The notes below the pieces were generated by a model. The model was not told the origin of the DNA, did no database searches, and worked only from the letters and a program-made list of their open reading frames with translations. Of a stretch of DNA of 64,000 bases, positions 45,946 through 55,342 are shown piece after piece. This DNA comes from Pseudopedobacter sp965218985. GTDB lineage: Bacteria; Bacteroidota; Bacteroidia; Sphingobacteriales; Sphingobacteriaceae. A program made the translations under genes and the position numbers. The DNA lies in assembly GCA_965218985.1 (NCBI GenBank), contig CBDCMP010000007.1:1-64000 (forward strand), given 5' to 3'. How positions within the stretch are numbered: the stretch's first letter is position 1; the number at the start of each line of letters is the position of its first letter.

Positions 45946-48399
45946 ATGAAAATTTTTAAAGTAATTACATACCTGTTATTTGCCTGTTTTCAATTATTTG
46001 CAAAAGAATCGGAAAAAAGCTACATCCTTAAATCTGAAAAAGGAAATTGGAGCATAGCCATAAATGATAAGGGAGAAATCATAAAAATAGATATGCTTTT
46101 CGGCAAAAAAAAGACTTCCATACCCTGGAGAACTGATAAATGGGATGGCCCTTCCTGGGAAGGAGTTGCCTTAACCAAAGTTAATGGAGACGATTTAAAG
46201 TTTGAAGCAAAAAAAGGAGGACAGAAATACGCAATCGAATACCTAGATAAAAATGGTGAATTGACTGTCATAGCCAGTATTCTTAATGAAAGCCAGAAAC
46301 CTTTTCTTGTTGACACCGCCACAAGATTAAACATTGGGATAGACAATGAAATGAAAAACCCCGAAAATTATTTTGAAAATTTTTTCCCCACATTGTTAAG
46401 ATGTGAAAAAACTCATTTTTGGGGCTATTTTCAAAACCCCAATGGGCAAATATTAACCATTGCCTCTCCAGATCCAATTGCATCAAGGCAAATTGATTAT
46501 ATTGGGCAAGGACATCGCATTGCGAGTAGCAGTTTAGATTTGCTGCATATCTCCCCCTTACCTTTACGCCACCCTCAAAACCTCGACAAACTTGATCCCC
46601 GTGAAACTAAAAAATGGCATATCATACTGCAAGCAGTTTCATCTTTAGAAGAAGTTTTACCTACTGTTGCAACTATTTGTGATGCGCCTGCTATTGATTT
46701 GGATCGTACAACCGCTGCTCTAGGAGAAACTATTGAAATAAAGGTTTATACGAATAACATTACCCGGCCCTTATTAACCATTACAAATCCGAAAGGAGAG
46801 AAATTAAAACTTCCTAAACCTCAAACAGGCTCAAACTTTATAAAATATGTTTTGCCTTCGCCTTCGCTAGTTGGTAATTATAAGATTGAAGCTATTCAAA
46901 ACGGAAAGCAAACTGAGGCCTTATTTCATGTCCGTAAACCTTGGGGCTGGTATCTAAATCAGGCCAGGGAAGAAGCTTTAAGGATGCAGATAAAACCTAT
47001 GAAGCACCGAGAAGGGTGGTTGGGATTCTTTAGTGCTTATTGGGCACAATTATATTTCCCCGATCAAAAGAAATTAGCCGAAACAGAAACAGTTTTTAAA
47101 AATTTTTATTCCTTAATGGTAGACACCACTATAAATGATTTTTACCATGATAAGCCAACTTGGGATACCAGGCCACAAAACACATCGTGGATGGTTGGGA
47201 TGATGGTTGCCCGGTATGCTGCCACCAAAAAAATCGAAAATCTAAAAGAGGCCGCAAAATGGGGAGATCTTTTCATCAAAAAATTTCAGCAAGCAGATGG
47301 GGCCTACAAAGGATATACCGCGCTTACTTTAGGATCTAAATTTCTTGGTGATTTAGCCTGGTATGAAAAACCTTTTGCAGAGAAAGACCCAACATGGAAA
47401 GCCCGTTATGACAGACATGTGGAATCAATCAAAAGGGCATCTGAAAATTTATTGAAAGTTAAGGATTTAGGTGACACCGAGGGCCAAGCCACCTATGAAG
47501 ATAATCAATCAGGTAGCTCCTGGTCTTTATTAGCCTTGGACGCCCTTAATAGTGGCAATAGTGAAACGCGTGAAAAATATTTAAAAGCCAGTTTAGAGGT
47601 TCAAAGCAGGCATCAATGCCTTACACAAGCCTTAATTCCAGACGGGCGTATGCGCAATGGCACACTAAGGTTTTGGGAATCTCAATACGATGTACTTACA
47701 CTTCCAAATATGATGAACTCCCCTCACGGTTGGACCATGAGGAGTCAGTTCGGGGCTTTATATCTTTATCTTTTAACAGGAGAAGAACGCTTTTTAAACA
47801 TCATGAACAATGCAATGGGAGCTTGTGCGCAAGCCATTGACGAAGAAACCGGGGTTTTACGTTGGGCTTTCATTCCTGACCCTTATGTTAAAGCAGATCA
47901 ATTTGTACCTGATGAAGAAAGAACCGGGAAAGGGGTGTTGGTAAAGAACATCATTGGAGAACAATGGTTACCCATGATCAGTGATTGGTGGCGTGTTCCC
48001 GAAGGGGAAATTGGAGACATGACAAAATTTAGGGAAAAAGGGCATCAAGGGGTAACACAGGGTTGGAGTTGCGATAATGATGTTCATGAGCATTTTAGAA
48101 TACTTACAGAAGAGTTTGTCCCTAATGCTTTTGTATTAGAGCGTGAGGATGGAAGTTTGCGAACATTAAATTGTGAAGTAAAAAAGAAAGGTAAAACCTT
48201 GATAGTGAGTTTACCTGAAAATGTGGTTTCAAGAGTGCATTTTAATTTAAAAAATCAGCATGAAGTGATCATTAATTTCTCAAAAGAAAAAGTGAAAAAG
48301 GCAATTGATAAAGGGATGAATTGGGTTGGCCCAGGAATTAAGGGTGCATTAACGCCTGCATTGTATTTGAATGATGTAATCCCTCACACAGGGGGTTAA
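45946..48399 (+). CDS. large secreted protein of unknown activity, putative carbohydrate-active enzyme
   Basis: An 817-residue exported protein (signal peptide to about residue 19). I could not place it in a family. The first 340 residues look like beta-sandwich domains, the second half is helix-rich with aromatic clusters (HREGWLGFFSAYWAQLYF, PTWDTRPQNTSWMVGMMVARYAA, GSSWSLLALDAL, HGWTMRSQFGALYLYLLTGEERFL), fitting an (alpha/alpha) barrel as in polysaccharide lyases, hydrolases and unsaturated-uronyl enzymes. A PL or GH in the arabinogalactan group, such as a rhamnose-glucuronate lyase, is possible but not supported by a motif. It is co-directional with the AraC gene. Confidence 0.6.
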   Translation: MKIFKVITYLLFACFQLFAKESEKSYILKSEKGNWSIAINDKGEIIKIDMLFGKKKTSIPWRTDKWDGPSWEGVALTKVNGDDLKFEAKKGGQKYAIEYLDKNGELTVIASILNESQKPFLVDTATRLNIGIDNEMKNPENYFENFFPTLLRCEKTHFWGYFQNPNGQILTIASPDPIASRQIDYIGQGHRIASSSLDLLHISPLPLRHPQNLDKLDPRETKKWHIILQAVSSLEEVLPTVATICDAPAIDLDRTTAALGETIEIKVYTNNITRPLLTITNPKGEKLKLPKPQTGSNFIKYVLPSPSLVGNYKIEAIQNGKQTEALFHVRKPWGWYLNQAREEALRMQIKPMKHREGWLGFFSAYWAQLYFPDQKKLAETETVFKNFYSLMVDTTINDFYHDKPTWDTRPQNTSWMVGMMVARYAATKKIENLKEAAKWGDLFIKKFQQADGAYKGYTALTLGSKFLGDLAWYEKPFAEKDPTWKARYDRHVESIKRASENLLKVKDLGDTEGQATYEDNQSGSSWSLLALDALNSGNSETREKYLKASLEVQSRHQCLTQALIPDGRMRNGTLRFWESQYDVLTLPNMMNSPHGWTMRSQFGALYLYLLTGEERFLNIMNNAMGACAQAIDEETGVLRWAFIPDPYVKADQFVPDEERTGKGVLVKNIIGEQWLPMISDWWRVPEGEIGDMTKFREKGHQGVTQGWSCDNDVHEHFRILTEEFVPNAFVLEREDGSLRTLNCEVKKKGKTLIVSLPENVVSRVHFNLKNQHEVIINFSKEKVKKAIDKGMNWVGPGIKGALTPALYLNDVIPHTGG

Positions 48400-48911
48400 T
48401 AGATATATATGAAATATCTCGGTTTTCAAATTGTAAATGTATCAAGAAGCAGTTGGTTTAAAAACCACATGATCTTTAAATTTTTTCATCCGTAAATAAT
48501 TATTCGTTATGTTTTTTTTTTGCACTCATGCTTGCCTGTCTACCGCAGGCGGGCTCCTTTTTTAACCACCTTTAAATCATCTACATTAGGTATCCAACAT
48601 TAGGTATCCATGTACACTTATTTTTGCAAGCTTTCCAATTTAATCCGTTTGTTAATCCTGAAACAGTGCTTGCTGGGATATTTTCTTTATCATAAGGATT
48701 GTTATAGCTAGGGTTTTGTTGATATTTTATTTTAAAGATGGGAAACGATAAAGTCAGATGCTTGCTTGCTTACTCATTTTTACCTTCAACATCAGTTTAT
48801 GCCCTTAAAGCAGTGGTCAATAAGCTTGTGAGGATCATTTTAGCGGTTTTTTTCATGTTATGATTTGAAATTTAAATAAAGCAAACTGATTAATGTGCAA
48901 ATCGCTAAAAT
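48400..48911. other. 512-bp intergenic with a palindrome and a degraded gene piece
   Basis: A diverged CCTGTCTACCGCAGGCGGG palindrome lies at about 48536-48554. Just after it ATTAGGTATCCA occurs twice in tandem (48584-48614 area). Between about 48590 and 48870 the minus strand contains disjoint in-frame bits, described separately. No complete gene found. Confidence 0.6.
48590..48870 (-). pseudogene. gene remnant with a glycoside-hydrolase-like phrase
   Basis: Minus-strand bits read MKKTAKMILTSLLTTALRA (signal-peptide-like, then stop) and NPYDKENIPASTVSG, LTNGLNWKACKN. The GLNW(K)-type phrase resembles the start of PA14-like modules in glycoside hydrolases (GLxYxYYEGxW). Frame breaks and stops mean it is dead. 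Assignment is tentative. Confidence 0.3.
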
Positions 48912-51224
48912 TTAATTTGTTTTAGGTTGATTATCCATGGCAAAATCGATGGTAGCCCCTTTTAAAATATCGAAATGGTTGATATAATATTTATCAGTCT
49001 TTATCCCATTCTCTTTGATGGATCGGATGTAATATTTACCCATAGAAGCTCCTTTTGCATTAATTATTAAATGCTTATCATTTTGCAAACTGATATTTAT
49101 TTTATCAAAAATAGGACTGCCGAATTCATATCTTGGGTTTTCTTCCGTTCCGCCGTTTAGTTGGAAAAGCCCTATTTTCATCAATACGGCCAAACTACCC
49201 ATCAGTCCTTGGTCTTCATCGCCGCTATAGCCAGTTTCAGGAGATAAGCCACTGTAAACGTTTTCAACAACTTTCCGGGACCAGTGTTGTGTAAGGTCTG
49301 GCCTACCTAATTCATTAAATATAAATGCAGTTTGTATGGATGGTTGGTTACCGTAATTTATAGGGATACGCTTATATTCTGGATGAAGTTCTTCTGCATG
49401 AGATGTGCCTGCAGTAAAGCTGAGTTTTTCGGCGGTATTGAATTGAGTGTTCAACTTTTCTACCGCTTTTTCATTTCCTCCCATCATTTGAGCCAAGCCT
49501 GCAATATCATGAGGTACGTACCAAGTATTTTGCGCTCCGTTCGCCTCCGTAAATCCATGTCCAAATTCGTAAGGATCATAGTTCTTGTACCAAGCCCCAT
49601 TAACATTTTTAGGGCGAATCCAGCCTACGCTTTTATCAAAAAGATTTTCCCAATGATGTGAACGGCTCATAAAGTAATGGTAATCTTCTTTTAGCTCTAG
49701 CTTTTTTGCCAGCTGCGCCAATGTCCAATCTTGATAAGCATATTCTAAAGTGAGACTAGCCCCGTCCTGATGGGCTCCAAAATTCCCATTAGGATTAGGA
49801 TAAGGTACATAACCGTTTTTCAAGTAATATTTCAATCCTCCGCCCTTAGACGTACCGTGCTCATATCCGGCTTTCTCCATCATACCTCCTGGCATATGGT
49901 TCTTTTTTAAAATTTGATAAACCTGATCCAAATTTTCTGTGATAAGACCTTTTTGAACAGCACTAACCAAAAAAGGAGTAGAACCAGCTCCAGTCATTAC
50001 GTAGGTGTAATTACCACCAGAAGGGCCACGAGGAACAAGCCCCCCATCTTTTGCATATTGTAAAAGCGAGTTGGAGAAACTAGCCATAACTTCTGGATAT
50101 ACCAATCCCCAAAGTGTTTGTATGGTCCATTCTGACCCCCAAAAAGCATCAGAATTATATTGATCAAATTTAGGTTTTCCTGTTTTATCCAATGGCAGTT
50201 GACCAATACGAAAACTTTGCCCAGTATGATCCGGATAAGCTCCGTTTACATCACTAATTGTCCTGCGCCCTTGTAAAGCATGCCATAAATCGGTATAAAA
50301 TCTTTTCTGCTGAATCTCTGTGCCGCCTTCTATTTTAATCCTGCTTAACAAATTGTTCCATTCCTTTTTAGCATCATGAACTGCCTTTTTAAAGTTCCAT
50401 CGAGGAAGTTCAGCAGAGATATTTGTCTGTGCATTAACCAAAGAAGTATAGGAAATACCTGCTTTCATTAAAACCACTTTTCTTTTTTGATCTGTAAATA
50501 CCAGATAATTACCAGTTTTTTTATCTCGGAGAACTGAATCGATTTTCACATTCATTCGGATTTGGAAAAACACTCTAAAAGGTTGAGGACGCCGGAACGT
50601 TGGTGCCATCGTTAACTCTCCAGAAAGTGCTTTTTCTCCTGTTTTTTCCATTTTACCATCCATATTATCACAAGGGCCTAACAATGTGTTTAGATTAAAA
50701 AGTATGGCAGAGCAATTACCCGCTGGAAAAGTGTATTTATGAAAACCAACTCGTTTTGTACTAGTTAGCTCGGCGGTTATCCCATATCTTTCAAGTTTCA
50801 CCAAATGATACCCAGGAGAGGCAACCTCTTCGTTATGCTTAAATTTTGAATAAAAATCGGTAAAAACCGTTTCCTTGTTTTTATCAGAAACAATTACTGG
50901 CATTACGGATAACGCCGAAATTTGCCAGCCATGAACATGGCTAAAACCCTTAACTGTGTCAATCTGGTACCTGTAACCACTATCCCAGGCACCATCAATT
51001 TGAGTATCAGGACTTAAATTAACCATTCCAAATGGCCTGGTGGCCGAAGAAAAGAAAAACCAACGAGAATGCTCCGTATCTAACAATGGATAGACCATAT
51101 CCACTGGTTTTTTTGATTGAGCCTTCACCTTTTCCTGATTTCCCAACAGCACCAAGCAAAAGCCTAAAAACAAAAGCTTAAAAAAGCAATTAAATACACG
51201 TGTAGATTTTTTTTGTTTTTTCAT
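48912..51224 (-). CDS. GH92 alpha-mannosidase-like enzyme
   Basis: A 770-residue exported enzyme with a long signal peptide. GH92 layout: N-terminal beta-sandwich (RPFGMVNLSPDTQ, GYRYQ, GFSHVHGW) and (alpha/alpha)6 barrel. YSGDEDQGLMGSLAV near residue 668 is the GH92 motif with the catalytic/metal-binding acids, and FYTDLWHALQGRRTISDVNG and QDGASLTLEYAYQDWTLAQLA are also characteristic. Family members are calcium-dependent exo-alpha-mannosidases; mannose in this glycan, or activity on another sugar, is not known. Confidence 0.85.
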   Translation of the reverse strand: MKKQKKSTRVFNCFFKLLFLGFCLVLLGNQEKVKAQSKKPVDMVYPLLDTEHSRWFFFSSATRPFGMVNLSPDTQIDGAWDSGYRYQIDTVKGFSHVHGWQISALSVMPVIVSDKNKETVFTDFYSKFKHNEEVASPGYHLVKLERYGITAELTSTKRVGFHKYTFPAGNCSAILFNLNTLLGPCDNMDGKMEKTGEKALSGELTMAPTFRRPQPFRVFFQIRMNVKIDSVLRDKKTGNYLVFTDQKRKVVLMKAGISYTSLVNAQTNISAELPRWNFKKAVHDAKKEWNNLLSRIKIEGGTEIQQKRFYTDLWHALQGRRTISDVNGAYPDHTGQSFRIGQLPLDKTGKPKFDQYNSDAFWGSEWTIQTLWGLVYPEVMASFSNSLLQYAKDGGLVPRGPSGGNYTYVMTGAGSTPFLVSAVQKGLITENLDQVYQILKKNHMPGGMMEKAGYEHGTSKGGGLKYYLKNGYVPYPNPNGNFGAHQDGASLTLEYAYQDWTLAQLAKKLELKEDYHYFMSRSHHWENLFDKSVGWIRPKNVNGAWYKNYDPYEFGHGFTEANGAQNTWYVPHDIAGLAQMMGGNEKAVEKLNTQFNTAEKLSFTAGTSHAEELHPEYKRIPINYGNQPSIQTAFIFNELGRPDLTQHWSRKVVENVYSGLSPETGYSGDEDQGLMGSLAVLMKIGLFQLNGGTEENPRYEFGSPIFDKINISLQNDKHLIINAKGASMGKYYIRSIKENGIKTDKYYINHFDILKGATIDFAMDNQPKTN

Positions 51225-51279
51225 TTTAATTTTCGAAAATCCTCCTATTTGAAATAGGCTTTTTTTTTACAACCATTTA

Positions 51280-52260
51280 TTATTCCTTTACAGAAAAATC
51301 AAATTCTATAAAATGTTTATAAGGCTTACCAGCTTCCAAAAGTATTTTAGGAAAATTAGAATGGTTTACCGCGTCCGGATGATATTGAGCTTCCAAACAA
51401 ATTCCCTGGCATGGATTAAATTTATCACTTAAGTAATCTCCAGAATAAAATAAAATGCCCGGGTAACTGGTATTTATTTCGAGCATTCTACCACTGATTG
51501 GGTCATACAGCCTTGCAGCTATTTCACTGTCCTTATTCCGGATATAATATTCGTTGTATCCCTTATTTGATAAATTTCCCTTTTGAGAACCAATTGATTT
51601 TAATTTGTTGAAATCATAAGAGGTGTTTGAAATATCAATCCTATTCCCATTTGGGATATAATGATGGTCAGTTTCTAAAATTTTATCTGCATCAATAAAG
51701 AGCTGTTGCTCAAGTGCTTTATCAGGCTGTCCACTCAAGTTAAAATAGCAATGATTGGTAATATTGACCGGGGTAGCGGTATTGCTTTCCGCTTCATAAT
51801 TTATTTGAAGCAAATTATGTTTAAAAGTATAGTTCACCTTCAGGTTGAGATTTCCGGGATAACCTTCTTCACCATCTAAGCTGTGGTAGATCAAATCTAC
51901 GCTAGCAAAATCTTCTTCTTGATGGATATTTTCCATGGTAAAAATTTTATGATTAAATCCTTCAAAGCCACCATGAAGATGATTTTTTGAATTTTCATTT
52001 TTTGTTAAGAAAAAACGCTTTTCATTGATCTTAAACTCTCCTTTGTTTATTCTTCCGGCAACTCTTCCTACAGTTGCTCCTATATAAAACGGGTCGTTCA
52101 CATAATCATTTATGTCCGCATAGCTTAGGATAACATTCCCCAGTTCTCCTTTCCTATCCGGAACCTTCATAGAAATTATTGAAGCACCCCTATTTGCAAT
52201 AGTTACCTCGCCATAAATAGTTTTAAGTTTGATTGTTTTTAAAGTTGAAGTCATCGTCAA
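51280..52260 (-). CDS. galM: aldose 1-epimerase (galactose mutarotase)
   Basis: A 326-residue cytoplasmic enzyme interconverting the alpha and beta anomers of galactose or related aldoses. Motifs: NSKNHLHGGFEGFNHKIF and VNITNHCYFNLSGQ with the two catalytic/binding His, and CLEAQYHPDAVNHSNFP with the catalytic Glu. Length is normal. No signal peptide. It prepares sugar entering the Leloir pathway, in line with a galactan substrate. Gene lies between the GH92 and a hairpin ending the GH43 gene. Confidence 0.88.
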   Translation of the reverse strand: MTMTSTLKTIKLKTIYGEVTIANRGASIISMKVPDRKGELGNVILSYADINDYVNDPFYIGATVGRVAGRINKGEFKINEKRFFLTKNENSKNHLHGGFEGFNHKIFTMENIHQEEDFASVDLIYHSLDGEEGYPGNLNLKVNYTFKHNLLQINYEAESNTATPVNITNHCYFNLSGQPDKALEQQLFIDADKILETDHHYIPNGNRIDISNTSYDFNKLKSIGSQKGNLSNKGYNEYYIRNKDSEIAARLYDPISGRMLEINTSYPGILFYSGDYLSDKFNPCQGICLEAQYHPDAVNHSNFPKILLEAGKPYKHFIEFDFSVKE

Positions 52261-52268
52261 ATAATAAT

Positions 52269-52298
52269 AACTCCTGATAATCCATGTAATCAGGAGTT
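52269..52298 (-). terminator. hairpin after the GH43 gene at 52315
   Basis: AACTCCTGAT and ATCAGGAGTT make a perfect 10-bp stem, loop of 10 bases. On the minus strand it is followed by ATTATTATT, an imperfect T tract, so termination is probably partial. Confidence 0.65.
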
Positions 52299-52314
52299 AA
52301 AGGGATTAGGTTGC

Positions 52315-53394
52315 TTAGTTATTATTAAACCAGGTTAAATTCCAACTATTTAGCCAGATAAGGGTAAACTTGTTGTTTTTAACCCTAAAAGGGAGCCAGA
52401 TATATCTTGATGTGGTGGGTTCGATGGGTCTCCACACATCACAAAGTGCAATATATTGATTATCTGCACCTTCAATTTTTTGGATAAAAGTAGGCTGCCC
52501 ACCGAAAGTTTTCTCCGGGCCCAAACCGGATACCGGATTGGTACCCATGCAGGGGTTTCCCTGATTTGTCCATGGGCCGTCTATACTATTGCTTGTATAA
52601 TACCTAGCCGGATTAGGATCCCAACCTGATGAACCTGAAGCAAATAAATGATAGGTGCCATCTTTATAAAAAAATGCCGGCCCCTCTGTACCTGTAGCTA
52701 TTCCTGGGCAAGGCATATAGGCGGTGGCAGGATTTAAGTAATCAGCTGTCATTTTTGCTTTCACAAATACCCGATCAGATTTACGTACCGTAAAATGGTA
52801 AAGGTCTCCGTTTGGAGCCTGATACAAAGCAAAATCTCCAGAACCATTAACTGTGGAGGCAGCTAAAAATTTATGATCATAAGTAAATGGTCCAAGCGGC
52901 GAGCTTGCTACAGCCACTCCATTATAGCCCACATCAACACCCCCGCCTTTTAAAAAAAGTTTAAACAGCATCACATATTTTTTTGTGGACGCATTGTATA
53001 CTACTTTGGGTCTTTGGATTCTGCAACCATAAGCAATATCACTTTGTGAATCATTGTAATTGACTGAAAGTACTAAACCTTGGTTTTCCCAATTGATCAG
53101 ATCTTTTGATCTATAAACTGCCACTCCGCCATCTGCCAATGAAGTATTTTCATTGTGTGGCAGCTTATGCTCACCGTACCAATAGTAATCACCATTCTCA
53201 TCATATAAACCTGCACTATGGGCATTAATTGTATTTCCATCGGTATCCTTCCACGCTCTATCTGGAAAGATATCAGTTTGTAAAGTGACTGCAGGAGGGT
53301 CAGGTACAATGTCGCTTTTCTTTTTGCCACAATGTGTAAAAGTTAACACCATTAAAAGCAATGTAGTAAATCTGAAAATTGGGTTGATCTTCAT
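52315..53394 (-). CDS. GH43-family lipoprotein, exo-beta-1,3-galactanase-like (copy 2)
   Basis: A 359-residue lipoprotein (FTHCGKKK). Beta-propeller with DTDGNTINAHSAGLYDENG, YYWYGEHKLPHNENTS, DIAYGCRIQRPKVVYN and GTEGPAFFYKDGTYHLFASGSSGWDPN, which fit GH43 subfamily 24-type exo-beta-1,3-galactanases. These clip galactose from the beta-1,3 backbone of type II arabinogalactan and can bypass side chains. Very similar to its neighbour at 53600. Preceded by its own promoter and box. No CBM is attached. Confidence 0.8.
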   Translation of the reverse strand: MKINPIFRFTTLLLMVLTFTHCGKKKSDIVPDPPAVTLQTDIFPDRAWKDTDGNTINAHSAGLYDENGDYYWYGEHKLPHNENTSLADGGVAVYRSKDLINWENQGLVLSVNYNDSQSDIAYGCRIQRPKVVYNASTKKYVMLFKLFLKGGGVDVGYNGVAVASSPLGPFTYDHKFLAASTVNGSGDFALYQAPNGDLYHFTVRKSDRVFVKAKMTADYLNPATAYMPCPGIATGTEGPAFFYKDGTYHLFASGSSGWDPNPARYYTSNSIDGPWTNQGNPCMGTNPVSGLGPEKTFGGQPTFIQKIEGADNQYIALCDVWRPIEPTTSRYIWLPFRVKNNKFTLIWLNSWNLTWFNNN

Positions 53395-53468
53395 TTCTAA
53401 TAAGAATTAGTTTATAACTTGGTTTAAGGATAGATTGATTTTGTTGGGAAATCAAAAATCTGCAATTT

Positions 53469-53528
53469 CAAATTTATTGCAAAACAGCATTTTAAAAATA
53501 GACATTCTATATAAAAAGATGAATTATC
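53469..53528 (-). promoter_or_regulatory. promoter with shared PUL box, GH43 copy 2
   Basis: TAAATTTG at 53469-53476 (minus strand) is the -7 element. On the plus strand AAAAATAGAC (GAC at 53501-53503), ten variable bases, then AAAAGATGAATTATC to 53528. The GAC is 25 bp from the -7 element, identical to susC2. Confidence 0.75.
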
Positions 53529-53599
53529 TGATGTAAATAATCAAATAGAATTTTATGTCTGACTGAGAGAGTCAAGACTAAAATCCTAATGATATTGAC

Positions 53600-54709
53600 T
53601 TAATGCGTATTAAACCAAGATAAATTCCAACTACTCACCCAATTGATAGAAAGCTTTTTATTGCTTACTCTGAAAGGAAGCCAGATATATCTGGAAGTGG
53701 TAGGATCCAACGGTTTCCAAACATCAAACATGGCTATATATTGATTCTCCACACCTTCTATCTTTTGAATGTAGGTAGGCTGCCCTCCATAAGTTAAATT
53801 TGGGCCAATGCCAGTGACTGAATTAGTGCCTGAAAGTGGATTGGACTGAACTGTCCATGGCCCATCAATACTGGAACTGGTATAATATCTTGGTGCATTA
53901 GGGTCCCAACCCGTTGAACCCGATGCCAATAAGTGGTAAGTACCATCTTTATAAAAAAATGCAGGTCCCTCAGTATTGGCGGCAACTCCCGGACAGGCTA
54001 CATAAGAAGTTGCAGGAGTAAGGTAGTTGCTGGCCATCTTTGCTTTCATAAAAACCCTATCCGCCTTATTTACAGTAAAATGGTATAAATCTCCATTTGG
54101 AGCCTGATATAAAGCAAAATCTCCAGAGCCATTAACAGATGAGGCTGCTAAAAATTTATTGCTGTAAGTGAAAGGTCCTGTAGCACTGGTGGCTGTTGCC
54201 ACCCCATTATAACCAACCGTTACGCCTCCACCTTTTAAGAAAAGCTTAAAAATACACACGTATTTTCCTGTGGAACTATTGTAAACTACTTTGGGTCGTT
54301 GAATTCTGCAACCATAAGCAATATCGCTATTTGGATTATTGTAATCAACAGACATTACTATGCCGAAATCGTTCCAATTGATTAAATCTCTGGATCTATA
54401 TAAATGAATTCCACCATCTGCTTTTGAAGTTGATTCTGCAAAGCCAGGCAGTTTATGTTCCCCATACCAATAGTAAAATCCGTTTTCATAGTAAAGTCCC
54501 GCACTGTGTGCATTTATCCTGTTGCCATAAATATCTTTCCATTCTGTGTCTGGAATGATGTCGGTCTGTGTGGCATTTGTCTTTATTGGACTTTGAGGAT
54601 AGGAATCCTTCTGTTTAGATAAAATTTCATTTTGCTTTTTTGTGCATTGTGTCAAGCTTATTGCTACCAACAGCAATGAAGCAACACCAAAGTTTGTACT
54701 TGTTTTCAT
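53600..54709 (-). CDS. GH43-family lipoprotein, exo-beta-1,3-galactanase-like (copy 1)
   Basis: A 369-residue lipoprotein (SLTQCTKKQ). Same layout as the next gene: INAHSAGLYYENGFYYWYG, DIAYGCRIQRPKVVYNSSTG, GGGVTVGYNGVATATS and FFYKDGTYHLLASGSTGWDPN. The two share most residues, so they are a recent tandem duplication. The spacing of 205 bp between them contains a box and promoter for copy 2. N-terminal 50 residues after the lipobox form a linker. Confidence 0.8.
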   Translation of the reverse strand: MKTSTNFGVASLLLVAISLTQCTKKQNEILSKQKDSYPQSPIKTNATQTDIIPDTEWKDIYGNRINAHSAGLYYENGFYYWYGEHKLPGFAESTSKADGGIHLYRSRDLINWNDFGIVMSVDYNNPNSDIAYGCRIQRPKVVYNSSTGKYVCIFKLFLKGGGVTVGYNGVATATSATGPFTYSNKFLAASSVNGSGDFALYQAPNGDLYHFTVNKADRVFMKAKMASNYLTPATSYVACPGVAANTEGPAFFYKDGTYHLLASGSTGWDPNAPRYYTSSSIDGPWTVQSNPLSGTNSVTGIGPNLTYGGQPTYIQKIEGVENQYIAMFDVWKPLDPTTSRYIWLPFRVSNKKLSINWVSSWNLSWFNTH

Positions 54710-54791
54710 GTTTAATAAAATTTGATTTAAATTGGCGCAATAAAGTATTCTGATTTACAGCTGTTTAAGATATAAGCATCAGAATACAAAT

Positions 54792-54852
54792 CAAAAGTAT
54801 AGGATAAACGAACTATTAAAAATGGACATATAAAACAAAAAGATGGATTATA
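54792..54852 (-). promoter_or_regulatory. promoter with shared PUL box, GH43 copy 1
   Basis: TACTTTTG at 54792-54799 (minus strand) fits TAnnTTTG. On the plus strand AAAAATGGAC (GAC at 54825-54827), ten variable bases, then AAAAGATGGATTATA. The GAC is 26 bp from the -7 element. Confidence 0.7.
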
Positions 54853-54925
54853 TAATTTTACAACATGCTTTACTTATCAAATCTTTCCATTGTAAGTTTT
54901 GTGCTATTTTGTAACCGATAAATTG

Positions 54926-55342
54926 ATGAAAAACAAGTATTCCACGTTTAAAACGGCCCATAAAGTAAGACCAGATGATATTGACATGTTCAATCATGTC
55001 CATAACAGCAAATACCTTGATTACGTATTGGCGGCCCGCTATGAACAAATGGAGCTTTTTTATGGAATGTCTATGGAGCGGTTCCTGGAGATGGGATTTG
55101 GCTGGGTGGTAAAGGCAGTGCATATCAATTATAAAAGACCTTTAGGACTTGGCGACAACTTTTCAGTGGAGACAGGGATATTAACCATATCCAGTAAGGA
55201 ATGTAAGGTTGGATTCGAGATGATCAATTTGAAATCCAATAAAATCAGTGCTGACGGTTGGTTTGATTTCGTGATGACCGATTTAAAAACAGGACGTGCA
55301 GTGGAGATTCAGGAGGACATGATATTGAATTATAGTATTTAA
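54926..55342 (+). CDS. acyl-CoA thioesterase, hot-dog fold (4HBT family)
   Basis: A 138-residue cytoplasmic protein. HKVRPDDIDMFNHVHNSKYLDYV is the hot-dog active-site signature (Asp and the NHVHNSKY motif), with RPLGLGDNFSVETGIL after it. It hydrolyses an acyl-CoA or acyl-carrier thioester. Start moved from TTG to the ATG (MKNKYSTFKT). It overlaps the ddl gene on the opposite strand by 4 bp at the 3' end, so transcription converges. Confidence 0.85.
   Translation: MKNKYSTFKTAHKVRPDDIDMFNHVHNSKYLDYVLAARYEQMELFYGMSMERFLEMGFGWVVKAVHINYKRPLGLGDNFSVETGILTISSKECKVGFEMINLKSNKISADGWFDFVMTDLKTGRAVEIQEDMILNYSI

Noticed and set aside
51240..51272. CCTATTTGAAATAGG hairpin with a T run as a terminator
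   Set aside because: The T run is on the plus strand and no plus-strand gene lies upstream; both flanking genes are on the minus strand.
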